A stretch of DNA of 64,000 bases from an uncultured Clostridia bacterium (GTDB taxonomy: Bacteria; Bacillota; Clostridia; Christensenellales; UBA1242). The DNA lies in contig CAKVHI010000001.1 of NCBI GenBank assembly GCA_934747965.1, forward strand, positions 1 through 64,000. Reading direction: 5' to 3'. The translations under genes and the position numbers were made by a program. Under the pieces are notes generated by a model. That model saw only the letters and a list, made by a program, of their open reading frames with translations, searched no databases and was not told the origin of the DNA. Shown in pieces: positions 15,750-24,800 of the stretch. Each line of letters opens with the position of its first letter. The stretch's first letter is position 1.

Positions 15750-17708
15750 CTAAGTCCCTATCAAAACTATTGCTCTTTCTCTAACTTTCGTGTTAGGAGG
15801 AGGAGTTTGACTTAAAACAACTCCGCCTTCGCCGTCTATTTCATACTGAAGATTTAAAGTTTTCAGCAAGCTTAAAGCATAACTTAAACTTTTTCCAACA
15901 AGCGAAGGCATATCAATAGTTTCTTCTGTCATTTTTTCGTCTGATAACACATCGCCAGTCGGTTTTAAATTTTTATATTTAATTATCCCCTCAAAAACTT
16001 TTTTAGCGTAAGGCGTAGCAACAATACTGCCGTAGTATGCCCCGCTAGATGGTTCATCAACCACAACCAAACACATATACTCTGGGTCATCGGCTGGAAA
16101 GCCTCCAACGAAAGAAGAAACATATTTCCCATTAATTTTGCCATCTTCATATTTTTGACTTGTTCCTGTTTTGCCAGCAACACGAAATCCTGGAATAAAT
16201 GCATTAATTCCATTTGCTTTTTTGATGACTTCTTCAAACATATATTTAATTGTTTCACTTGTTTTTTGGGAAACAACTCTACTGATTTCTGTTCTTGAAT
16301 TTTCACTTATAACAACATCATTAGAGTTCGTAATTTTTTTGCAATAATAAGGTTTAAGCAAAGTCCCGCCATTAACAACACTGCAAATTGCATTAATTTC
16401 TTGAATAGGAGTAACAGCAATTGCCTGCCCGAATCCCATTCTTGCAAGGTCAACTTTTTGTGCAGTTTCCCTGTTCATTATAATTCCACCACTTTCTCCT
16501 GGAAAATCAACCCCGAGTGGAGAGCCCAAACCAAACTTTTTGAAATATTCATAAAGTTTGTTTTCGCCAAGTCTTAGTGCCAGGTCAACAAAAACTGAAT
16601 TGCAACTATTGCAAAGCCCCTCTGTCATGTTCTGAGAGCCGTGTCCGTGAAGTCGCCAACATTTGATTTTTTGACCATCAACAATTCTGTAGCCGGGGTC
16701 ATAAAACCTGTCGTTAGGACTAGTTAATCCTTCTTCAAGAGCCATAGCTGTTGTTAAAACTTTAAAAGTCGAGCCTGGCTCGTAGACATCAACCAAACTT
16801 AAATTTTTTGAACACGAGTTTAGTTCTTGAATATTATCTCTTGGAAGATTGTTTAAGTCTAAACTGGGTTTAACACTATCTGCCAAAATTTCGCCCGTTT
16901 TTGGATTCATAACAATTATTTGACAATTCTTTGGTTTTTCATTTTGCATAATTTCTTTGCACATTTCTTCGGCGAGCATTTGAATGTTATAGTCAATGGT
17001 CAAATAAACATTATTCCCGCTAACAGACGGCACAAAATTATCTAGTGTATTTAAAAGTTCTTCACCTTTAATTGTTGTTTGTTTGCTTGCTTTACCATCA
17101 ATCCCAGTAAGATATTTATTATAATAAAGTTCTATTCCGCTTTGACCAATGTTATCAATCGTTGTGTATCCCAAAATTTGACTTAAAAAATTGCCATAAG
17201 GATAGTATCTTTTGTTGTTTTCACTATAATAAATTCCTGACAAATTAAGCGATTTAAGTTTTTCAACTTTTTCACTTTCAACTTGCATTTTAACCAAACT
17301 TTCGCTAACCATTCTGTTAGTTACTTTTTGATAAGTTTTTTCATAGTCAAGGTCCAAAATTTCTGTTAATGCTTTGGTAACACTATGAGCATCCTTAACA
17401 CTAACAGCTCTAACATAAATATTGTAACTTGTGTAAGAAACAGCAAGAGGTATTCCATTCGTGTCAAAAATTGTTCCTCTTTTTGCATTTATTGGCAAAT
17501 CTCTAACCCACTGCGATTCCCCTCGCTTTAGCAGATTCTCAGCGTTAATAATTTGTATGTAAAAAAGTCTGAAAACCAGTGCTGAAAAAACAAAGGTTAT
17601 CAGTAATAAAATAACCAATAACCTCTTTTGAATTGAATAAATATTAAATTGTTTTGTTATAAACCTATCCCCCAAAAATTTTGGAAATAAAGTTGCAAAG
17701 TTTGTCAA
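15750..17708 (-). CDS. Class B penicillin-binding protein (SpoVD/PBP2B-like) with PASTA domain
   Basis: About 650 residues. A short cytoplasmic tail and one transmembrane helix ('LLVILLLITFVFSALVF') precede the dimerisation domain with 'GTIFDTNGIPLA'. The transpeptidase domain has STFK in 'PGSTFKVLT', SCN in 'CNSCNSVF' and KTG in 'AGKTGTSQKY'. One C-terminal PASTA domain ('IDMPSLVGKSLSYAL') is typical of SpoVD. It cross-links peptidoglycan with the SEDS protein encoded at the end of the cluster. The annotated start is a TTG overlapping the ftsL-like gene by 44 nt and has no good ribosome site. A GGGGGATAGG lies at the end of the ftsL-like gene, so the true start may be 10-15 codons further in. 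Confidence 0.93.
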   Translation of the reverse strand: MTNFATLFPKFLGDRFITKQFNIYSIQKRLLVILLLITFVFSALVFRLFYIQIINAENLLKRGESQWVRDLPINAKRGTIFDTNGIPLAVSYTSYNIYVRAVSVKDAHSVTKALTEILDLDYEKTYQKVTNRMVSESLVKMQVESEKVEKLKSLNLSGIYYSENNKRYYPYGNFLSQILGYTTIDNIGQSGIELYYNKYLTGIDGKASKQTTIKGEELLNTLDNFVPSVSGNNVYLTIDYNIQMLAEEMCKEIMQNEKPKNCQIIVMNPKTGEILADSVKPSLDLNNLPRDNIQELNSCSKNLSLVDVYEPGSTFKVLTTAMALEEGLTSPNDRFYDPGYRIVDGQKIKCWRLHGHGSQNMTEGLCNSCNSVFVDLALRLGENKLYEYFKKFGLGSPLGVDFPGESGGIIMNRETAQKVDLARMGFGQAIAVTPIQEINAICSVVNGGTLLKPYYCKKITNSNDVVISENSRTEISRVVSQKTSETIKYMFEEVIKKANGINAFIPGFRVAGKTGTSQKYEDGKINGKYVSSFVGGFPADDPEYMCLVVVDEPSSGAYYGSIVATPYAKKVFEGIIKYKNLKPTGDVLSDEKMTEETIDMPSLVGKSLSYALSLLKTLNLQYEIDGEGGVVLSQTPPPNTKVRERAIVLIGT

Positions 17709-18342
17709 ACCAATTAGAATTTTTTTGTACTTTTATTTCTGGATTTCTTTCATATAAATCTACATCAGTAAATTCAGTGGTTTTTTCAAGTTCAAGTCTA
17801 ATTGCTGTTTCATCACTTTTTGCTTCATCAGTTAAAGCACCAAGGTCTTTTATTGCCTTATCAATTTTAAAGTCTTCAACAGTTATTTGATTGTTTAAGT
17901 TTGTAATATCATTGTTTAAGTTACTAATTTTTATAGCATTAGAAATCATCAAAGAAGATAACAAAATAATAACGCAACTGATAGCAATCAAAATTAATTT
18001 GCCACGAGGTCTTAATTTCATTTTAACTTTTTGTTTTTTGACATTTTCACTTGTGGTTATAGTGCTTTCACTTGTTTCAAAATCATTTGAAACTTCCAAA
18101 ATTTTATCAAAATCATTATTTTTTTTTGGTTTTTCTTTCGGCGAAAAAGTTTTTACAATTTCAAAACTTTCAAATTTGCGTTTTTCTTTTTTTGGTTTTT
18201 GTCCAAACTTGAAAAACTTACGACTTTGCTCTTTGGCTTCATCACTAATTTCAAAACCGTTATTTTCTTCAAATTCATCAGCCTTAAAACTTTGTTTTTC
18301 ATCCAAATCATTTTCCGAAATTGTTATTTTGTCGCTTTCCAT
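17665..18342 (-). CDS. FtsL-like divisome membrane protein
   Basis: A 225-residue bitopic protein between rsmH and the class B PBP, the position of ftsL. A long, highly charged cytoplasmic N-terminal region of about 115 residues is followed by one transmembrane helix ('LILIAISCVIILLSSLMI'), then a coiled coil ('ISNLNNDITNLNNQITVEDF') and a short tail ending 'NFISKIFGG'. FtsL normally bridges divisome components through this coiled coil. Sequence identity is low, as usual for FtsL; the call rests on position and topology. The start is the ATG at 18342, with AAGGAG 6 nt upstream. The N-terminal extension is longer than in most FtsL proteins. Confidence 0.7.
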   Translation of the reverse strand: MESDKITISENDLDEKQSFKADEFEENNGFEISDEAKEQSRKFFKFGQKPKKEKRKFESFEIVKTFSPKEKPKKNNDFDKILEVSNDFETSESTITTSENVKKQKVKMKLRPRGKLILIAISCVIILLSSLMISNAIKISNLNNDITNLNNQITVEDFKIDKAIKDLGALTDEAKSDETAIRLELEKTTEFTDVDLYERNPEIKVQKNSNWFDKLCNFISKIFGG

Positions 18343-18365
18343 ATAATACTCCTTCAAAAAAAATT

Positions 18366-19301
18366 TTAGAACACTTTTTCAATAACTCTTAATTTTGCAC
18401 TTTTGCTTCTTGAATTTTGCAAAATTTCTTCTTTTTCTGCAACAATAGGCTTTTTGTTTACAAGTTTTATGGATGCAATATGTTTACAAACGCAAACAGG
18501 AAGCCGTTTATCACACAAACAATCCGTGCTTTCACGCTTAAAAAGGTCTTTCACAATACGATCTTCCAAACTATGAAAAGTTAAAACTGCAAATCTTGCA
18601 CCAACATTTAATGAATTAATAATATCCATTAATGTTTCTTTTAACCCAACAAGTTCGCCGTTAACTTCTATTCTTATGGCTTGAAAAACACGCTTAACAC
18701 TTGACTTGTCAATTTGATTTTTTGTTGGTACGCTCTCTGAAATTATTTCAACAAGTTCTTGAGTAGTTTCAATAGGCTTTTTATCTCTATGCTTAATTAT
18801 ATTACGAACAATACTTTTTGTAAAGGGTTCTTCACCATAATCAAACAAGATTTCTGTCAATTTTTGTGTCGAATAAGAATTTACAACATCATATGCAGAA
18901 AAATCTTGATCTTTGTTCATTCTCATATCAAGTTTTCCGTCAAACCTATATGAAAATCCACGCTCAGCATTATCAAGTTGATAACTTGACACACCAAGGT
19001 CAATCAAAACGCCATCAACCTTGTTTATATTTAGTGTTTCAAGAACACTTTTATAGTTATGAAAATCGTTATGAACAAAAATTTTTTCACAATCAAATTT
19101 ACTTAATCGGGCTTTGCTAACATTCAGGGCTTCAATATCTTTATCAAAACAAATAATTTTTCCGCTTTGCCCTAATTTTTCACATATCGCACTTGAATGG
19201 CCTGCGCCACCAACGGTGCAATCAACATAAGTTCCTGCTTTGTTTATATTCAATAAATTAATTATTTCATTTTTAAGAATTGGGATATGATTAAATTCCA
19301 T
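18366..19301 (-). CDS. rsmH: 16S rRNA m4C1402 methyltransferase RsmH (MraW)
   Basis: A 311-residue SAM-dependent enzyme methylating C1402 of 16S rRNA. It opens with 'HIPILKNEIINLL', then 'GTYVDCTVGGAGHSSAIC' (SAM site), 'DGVLIDLGVSSYQLDNAERGFSY', 'RMNKDQDFSAYDVVN' and 'VLTFHSLEDRIVKDLF'. It is the first gene of the dcw cluster; the usual mraZ is absent. The start is the ATG at 19301. There is no Shine-Dalgarno, and an excellent promoter ends 6 nt upstream, so the whole dcw message appears to begin at the first codon. Confidence 0.96.
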   Translation of the reverse strand: MEFNHIPILKNEIINLLNINKAGTYVDCTVGGAGHSSAICEKLGQSGKIICFDKDIEALNVSKARLSKFDCEKIFVHNDFHNYKSVLETLNINKVDGVLIDLGVSSYQLDNAERGFSYRFDGKLDMRMNKDQDFSAYDVVNSYSTQKLTEILFDYGEEPFTKSIVRNIIKHRDKKPIETTQELVEIISESVPTKNQIDKSSVKRVFQAIRIEVNGELVGLKETLMDIINSLNVGARFAVLTFHSLEDRIVKDLFKRESTDCLCDKRLPVCVCKHIASIKLVNKKPIVAEKEEILQNSRSKSAKLRVIEKVF

Positions 19302-19307
19302 GCAAAA

Positions 19308-19336
19308 ATTGTAACACAAAAACATTAATTTTGCAA
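19308..19336 (-). promoter_or_regulatory. Leaderless promoter of rsmH and the dcw cluster
   Basis: Minus strand TTGCAA (19331-19336), 17-bp spacer, extended -10 TGTTACAAT (TACAAT 19308-19313), then 6 nt to the ATG. It is back to back with the SRP RNA promoter. Confidence 0.8.
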
Positions 19337-19352
19337 ATTTTTTTGTTTTAAC

Positions 19353-19381
19353 TTTACAAATTCATTTTTTTATGCTAAAAT
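19353..19381 (+). promoter_or_regulatory. Promoter of the SRP RNA gene
   Basis: TTTACA (19353-19358), 17-bp spacer, extended -10 TGCTAAAAT (TAAAAT 19376-19381). The predicted start is at 19388-19389, the first base of the RNA helix. Confidence 0.8.
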
Positions 19382-19388
19382 TCTTCTA

Positions 19389-19658
19389 TCACGCTGGGTG
19401 GGGAGTTAGCGGTGCCCTGAATCTGCAATCCGCTATAGCAGAGCCGAACGGCGAAGTCGGAATTTTTGAGTTATATACTTTTTGTGGCAAGTAATGTTGA
19501 GTATAAAGTCTTATGCAATAGTTAATTGTGAATCATGTCAGGTCTTGACGGAAGCAGCATTAAGCAAACCTAATTATGTGCCATAAGGTGGCTTTGTAGG
19601 AGTTGTCTACCACAAAGATATATAGGTCAAGGTTACAATCTCGCTTGCGTGATTTTTT
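19389..19658 (+). ncRNA. ffs: Signal recognition particle RNA, long form with Alu domain
   Basis: About 265 nt. It starts with the Alu-domain sequence GGTGGGGAGTTAGCGGTGCC and contains the S-domain core GTCAGGTC..GACGGAAGCAGCATTAAG bound by Ffh. It ends with a GCGTGA that pairs with TCACGC at the start, followed by a T7 tract that serves as terminator. The long Bacillus/Clostridium architecture supports the Bacillota assignment. Its own promoter lies directly upstream. Confidence 0.95.
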
Positions 19659-19760
19659 TATATATTTTAGTTTTTTATCGCAAAATTATTTATCTTTCAA
19701 ATTTTTTCATATTTATTTTTATTTTTGCATTTATTATGGTAAAATAAAATAGGAGATTTT

Positions 19761-20474
19761 ATGGAAAATTTAGCTGAAAGATTTATAAAAGCTTATAATC
19801 AACTAGATTATACAATAAAAAACATATATAATTTCAAACGAGGTATGCCGTTTTCAGACTGCATAAGGAGAGCTGTTCCTTTAAACAGTGTTATAAGAAA
19901 GTTTGAAGATGACCTTGTTGATTTTTCAAGGCTTAGAAATGCTATTGTTCATTCAACTCAAAATAGCGATGAAATTATTGCCATTCCCAAAAAAGAAGTT
20001 GTTGAAAAATTAGAGCATATAACAAAACTTATTTGCACTCCACCCCGTGTTTATGACACCGTGTGCAGAAAAGATGTTTTGTGTGTTGAAAATACCGTCA
20101 GCGTGTGTGAAGTTATAAGTATTATTGCTAAAAGTGGATACAGCAATTTGCCAGTATACAAAAATGGCGAAATTTTGGGTGTTGCCAATTCTGGAAGAAT
20201 TTTGAATAAACTTGGAAATGTTATTAACAATCAAGAAAATGTTTGTGAATTTATACACAACACTAAAATTGAAGATATTATAAGTACAGACCAAAATTTT
20301 TACACTATTGCCCCAAAAAGTATAACTATTAACGAAGTTTTGAATAAGTTTACTGAAAATCGAAAACTGCTAGTGATTCTGATAACACCAAACGGCAATT
20401 ATCTTGAAATGCCGATTGGAATTGTTACAGTTGGCGATATTTTGGATATTAACAAAATTTTGGATAATTATTAA
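19761..20474 (+). CDS. HEPN-like domain fused to a CBS pair
   Basis: A 237-residue cytoplasmic protein. Residues 1-90 are helical and contain 'RLRNAIVH', where R59-N60-x3-H64 fits the Rx4H signature of HEPN domains, many of which are metal-independent RNases. Residues from about 98 to 237 form a CBS pair ('VCEVISIIAKSGYSNLPVYKNGEILGVANSGRIL' and 'IGIVTVGDIL', separated here by an acidic linker), the usual sensor for adenine nucleotides. A ligand-gated RNase or RNA-binding role is an inference. A clear AGGAG precedes the ATG. It is followed 48 nt later by the RluA-type gene in the same direction; a small hairpin AGCACT..AGTGCT lies in the gap. Confidence 0.75.
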   Translation: MENLAERFIKAYNQLDYTIKNIYNFKRGMPFSDCIRRAVPLNSVIRKFEDDLVDFSRLRNAIVHSTQNSDEIIAIPKKEVVEKLEHITKLICTPPRVYDTVCRKDVLCVENTVSVCEVISIIAKSGYSNLPVYKNGEILGVANSGRILNKLGNVINNQENVCEFIHNTKIEDIISTDQNFYTIAPKSITINEVLNKFTENRKLLVILITPNGNYLEMPIGIVTVGDILDINKILDNY

Positions 20475-20522
20475 CTGAAAGCACTCTTTTATAGTGCTAA
20501 AAACAAATTGAAAGGATAAAAT

Positions 20523-21206
20523 ATGCTAGAAGTAATTTATGAAGATAACCATATTATTGTTGTGAAAAAACCATTTAATGTTCCCACTCAAGGTGATAAA
20601 AGTGGCGATGAAAGTTTGCTTGATATGGTAAAAAATTATTTAAAAGAAAAATATAATAAGCCAGGAAATGTTTATGTTGGATTAGTCCACAGGCTTGACA
20701 GACCAACTGGCGGGATTATGGTTTTTGCAAAAACAAGTAAGGCGGCTTCAAGGCTTTGTGATGACATAAAAAATCATAACTTTGAAAAAAAATATGTTGC
20801 AGTTTTGAGTGGTGTTCCAAAAGCCAAAGAAGGCAGGCTTGAAAATTATCTTAAAAAAGATGAAAAAACAAACACTGTAAAACTTGCAACTATGTCTGAG
20901 GAAGGCAGTAAAAAGGCGTGTTTAAACTATAAAGTTTTGGAATATAACGAGAAGTATAGTTTGGTTGAAATTGATTTGCAAACTGGAAGAAGTCATCAAA
21001 TAAGAGTGCAATTCAGTGCAAACAAAACTCCAATTTTTGCAGATTTCAAATATGGTAAGGGCGTTAAAGATGTTAATCTTGCATTATTTGCTTACAAACT
21101 AAAGTTTACTCATCCAACAACAAAAAAACTAATGACCTTTATCGCTATGCCCCCAACAGACCTTGCCCCTTGGTGCTATTTTAGTGTTGAAAAACATATT
21201 GTTTAA
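20523..21206 (+). CDS. RluA-family RNA pseudouridine synthase
   Basis: A 227-residue single-domain synthase converting uridine to pseudouridine in rRNA or tRNA. The catalytic block is 'VGLVHRLDRPTGGIMVFAKT' with the invariant Asp, followed by 'KKYVAVLSG', 'YSLVEIDLQTGRSHQIRVQF' and 'LALFAYKLKFTHPTTKK'. An N-terminal S4 domain is missing, as in the short RluA/RluC-like members of clostridia. AAAGGAT precedes the ATG. The target uridine cannot be deduced. Confidence 0.92.
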   Translation: MLEVIYEDNHIIVVKKPFNVPTQGDKSGDESLLDMVKNYLKEKYNKPGNVYVGLVHRLDRPTGGIMVFAKTSKAASRLCDDIKNHNFEKKYVAVLSGVPKAKEGRLENYLKKDEKTNTVKLATMSEEGSKKACLNYKVLEYNEKYSLVEIDLQTGRSHQIRVQFSANKTPIFADFKYGKGVKDVNLALFAYKLKFTHPTTKKLMTFIAMPPTDLAPWCYFSVEKHIV

Positions 21207-21211
21207 AAAAT

Positions 21212-21233
21212 ATCTGACTCGTTCAGATTTTTT
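21212..21233 (+). terminator. Intrinsic terminator after the RluA-type gene
   Basis: ATCTGA-ctcgt-TCAGATTTTTT just past the stop codon. From 21237 to about 21465 the sequence is AT-rich with no gene or RNA signal that I can see. Confidence 0.85.
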
Positions 21234-21465
21234 ATTTGCTTTTAAGCATTTATTTAAAATAATCTAACATTTGGATATTTGTAATTAACCTTATGAAAGA
21301 TATAACAAAAACTACAGGGAAATAAAAAAGCACAGATATCAATTAAGATTTTGGACAGAAAAATTATTTTTGGTTAATTTTGTTTTTGTCAAACTTTATA
21401 AGCATTTTCTTTTATACAAATTTTAAAATTTTTTGAAAATTTTTGAATTTTTTTTGAAAAAAGTC

Positions 21466-21494
21466 TTGCTTTTTTTGTTATTATGTGATATTAT
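21466..21494 (+). promoter_or_regulatory. Promoter of the candidate small RNA
   Basis: TTGCTT (21466-21471), 17-bp spacer, TATTAT (21489-21494). The expected start is near 21501. No protein gene follows it. Confidence 0.55.
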
Positions 21495-21500
21495 ATTATC

Positions 21501-21637
21501 GTAGAGTTAATAACTCTATAGTGAATTACTGTTTTTCTTATTTAATCTTTTTTATGTTTTTAAAATTTTTTCAAATGTTTTATTAATATTTTTTCGGTAA
21601 TTCACTTAAGACGCAGGTTTTTCCACTGCGTTTTTTT
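21501..21637 (+). ncRNA. Candidate structured small RNA, about 137 nt
   Basis: Between a promoter-like sequence and a clear intrinsic terminator lies a segment with no ORF but ordered structure. Its elements are a 5' hairpin AGAGTT-aat-AACTCT (21503-21517), a long-range stem GTGAATTACTG (21521-21531) with CGGTAATTCAC (21595-21605) closing a U-rich loop of about 63 nt, and a terminator hairpin ACGCAG..CTGCGT with T7 (21611-21637). It does not match 6S, tmRNA, RNase P or a riboswitch that I recognise. An independent small RNA is the simplest reading. Confidence 0.5.
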
Positions 21638-21761
21638 ATTTTTATTTTTTAAAGTTTTTGATTTACTTAACAATTTTTAATAACATAGTTTAATCTTTAT
21701 AATTTTAAATTTCAAATTCATTTTATTAGCATAACAATTTGTTTAAGCAATAAAGATATAT

Positions 21762-21797
21762 AAAAAACACCTTACTTTCTGTAAGGTGTTTTTTTGG
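21762..21797 (-). terminator. Intrinsic terminator of the giant surface-protein operon
   Basis: AAAAAACACCTTAC-tttct-GTAAGGTGTTTTTTT: a 14-bp stem with T tracts on both strands, directly 3' of the giant gene. Confidence 0.9.
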
Positions 21798-21804
21798 AGA
21801 TATT

Positions 21805-24800
21805 TTATACATAAAAAGGATTAATTAATTCCATTGTCCAACCATTTTCATTGTATGATATCTCGTTGAAAGTATAATATCCACCACTACCGGTAGGCGT
21901 TGCCCAACGCAAATTTCCTGATGTAGGTGGCAACTCTATGTTTACATAAGTTTGTATACCATTAACAATTTCATCACGTATTAGTGGGATGTATGGTGCA
22001 ATAATTTTTGTTAAGCCTGTGCACTCTTTTAGCATATTCTTAAGTCCAGTTGAATCGAAACTAATTTCGTCTAGGTGCCAATCACTCAAATCTAAGGTTT
22101 TTAAACTTATGCAACCACTAAATATTCCAGCAATTTTGGTAACTTTGGTTGTTGTGCTAAACACCGTTAGATTTACAAGTTTTGAACAACTATTAAACAT
22201 ACCACTAATATCAGTTACTTTTGTTGTGTCCAACCCCGATAAGTCAAGAGTTGCCAGTGAACTATTCCCTGCAAACCAACGCCTCATGCTTGTTGTGATT
22301 GATGTGTCAAAATTAATAAATGTTATGCTTGTTAAACTAGCTAAATTACTGAACAAGCCTTCTTCAGCCACATCTGCGAATATACTTTTGCCCGCAAAGG
22401 CTATTTCTGTTGGATTTGTGCTTTTTTGATAAACATTTATACCTGACGATAATGTGCCAACTTTAACATATTTATAGTCGCTTGATTCTGATGCATAATT
22501 TGTTTGATAAATTTGTAAAGTTGTTATAAATTCAATTTTTGTTATATTATCTAGGCTTGAAATTCCGTTTAATTTTAAATTTATAATTTCATCTTTCCAA
22601 GTGTTGTCGAAAATTACGCCGCCTTCGGCACAATTATAAATATATTCAATTACATAAGTCTTATTTTGCGTGGTTGTTGAATAATGTGATGCAGAATTTA
22701 AAATACCCTTGTTTGTTGAACTATCCATAAGAACAGCCCCTGTCTGTGCATCAATAAACACATCTGGAAGTATAATTTCAGGCACTGAACCTGTATATTT
22801 TGGTGCCACAAAGCATTCAAGTGAACTGCAACCATTAACAAAACTAGTTGTTGTTAATCCGCCAGTAAGCGTCCAACTTGATAGGTCCAAACATTTCAAT
22901 GCTCTGCAAGACATGAACATAGCTGTAACATTTGTAACCTTGCTCATGTCAAAACTAGAAACGTCTATTTCTGTTAATAAATCACTGCTAGTAAACATTC
23001 CAGCCGTTGAAGTTACTTTTGAAGTGTTGAATTTAGACAGTCCTTCAATGCTTGTTAGTTTATGACCCCATCCAAACATAAACGACATATCTGTCGTACG
23101 ACTTGTGTTGATATTATTAATAATTATTTTTGTTACATATAATTCTTTAAACAAACCTTCTGCACTTGTCGCAGTATAAATTTCATCCGCAACAAACGCA
23201 ATTTGAGTTTTTACAGAATAATGTTGATATATTTCAATTCCATTTGAGAATTGTTTTCCGGTCTTTGCAAAAGAATTAGGCACAGTTTTTGGGCTGTCAA
23301 GCCTTAAAACTGTTATATTACTTGCTGATGAGATTCCGTCAACACCTAGGTTAGCGATTTCAGTTTTCCAACTTGAACTAATTTCCGCTAATACCCCCCC
23401 CCGGATGGTTTTTGAACTTTGTGCACTTCCAAGAGTGGTTACAACCGTTGAGGTTTCTTCAACTGTCCATTTTTTGAATGAAGGAAGAGAAATTTTATAG
23501 CCATCTCTAATTCCTGCCGGAGCATAAATTGTTGTTAAGTTAAAGCATTCAGTAATAAAGCCTGTAATATTTGTAACTTTAGAAACATTCATCCAGTTTA
23601 AATATAATGTCATTGCTTGATAGCCACTGAACATATATGCCGCATTTGTTACGCTTGCTGTTGATGACATGAAATTAAATGTTGGAGATGAAACTCCGTC
23701 TTTAACGCCACTGAACATATAACTTGTGTTCGTTACCTTTGCAGTGTTAATTTGAGTTTCACCAAAATCTGACAACTTCACACAACCTCTGAACATACCG
23801 CTCATATTTGTTGTGTTTGATGTGTCAAAATTGCCAAGTTCTATGCTGCCCAAACTTGTTAAATTTGCAAATAAATTTGTGCAATCTGTTGGAGCTGTGA
23901 TTGAAGGATAATAGAATGCTAAAATTGTTGAATTTTCTGTTCCATTATTATTATAAACATAAACTTTTATTCCGCTTGTCAAATCAAATTTATATGTTAA
24001 GTTAGAAACATATTCGCTAAATTGGTCATAAGGGATAAATGTGATACTAATTAATCTGCTTGTTTCTATGTTGTTGTCTTCAACTTGATTTCGCCAATCG
24101 CTGTCAAATTGAGCTGATTTAATGCTTGTGTAAATTGTTTTTCCGCTGTGAGTGTTTGTTAATTTTTTGCCTGAAATGACGCCACTTGCAAGCCCGTCAA
24201 CATAATATGCTTTTGAACTGTAAAGCGTCAACTGATAACTTGCACTAATATTTTTTGGAGCAATCAACTCTGTCAAGCCTGTTAAGCCTGTAAGCATTGT
24301 TGTGTTCCCTGATGTTACGCTTGCACAATTAAATTCACTTAAATCAAGTTTTGTTATTTTTGAACATCCATAAAACATATTAGTAACATTTGTTGCATTG
24401 TTCGCAATAACTTTTAATTCAGTTATTGAACTGCAATTAAAGAACATTGAAGATAAAGTTGTTGCACCTGTTTTTGACAAATCAACTAAATCTAGTTTTA
24501 GTGCTGAGCAATAATAGAACATATTTGAAACTGTTTTGAGAGAACTTGTTGCTTTGCTTAATAAACTTCCAAAATTAACTGATTTTAAAGATGAACAATG
24601 ATCGAAAATATTTCCGATTGTTGTAAGTTTTTCACCTGTTGCACCAGAAAAATTAAGATTTACCATTTTGTTACAATTATAAAACATATAACTCATCGTT
24701 GTTACTAATGAAGTTTTAAAGTTTGAAATATCCAATGTTACTAAACTTGTGCAAGCATAAAACATTCTTTCCATAGTTGTTACTTTTGCAGTGTTGAAAC

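Noticed and set aside
17665..17708. 44-nt overlap of the class B PBP and ftsL-like genes as evidence of gene fusion
   Set aside because: The overlap exists only if the TTG at 17708 is used; a later start after GGGGGATAGG is more plausible.
20475..20510. Terminator between the HEPN-CBS and RluA-type genes
   Set aside because: The hairpin AGCACT..AGTGCT is followed by A residues on the plus strand, not a T tract, so it is at most a processing or stalling hairpin.
21501..21637. Riboswitch or T-box leader
   Set aside because: No gene follows on the plus strand (the next gene is antisense) and no known aptamer or specifier-like motif is recognised.
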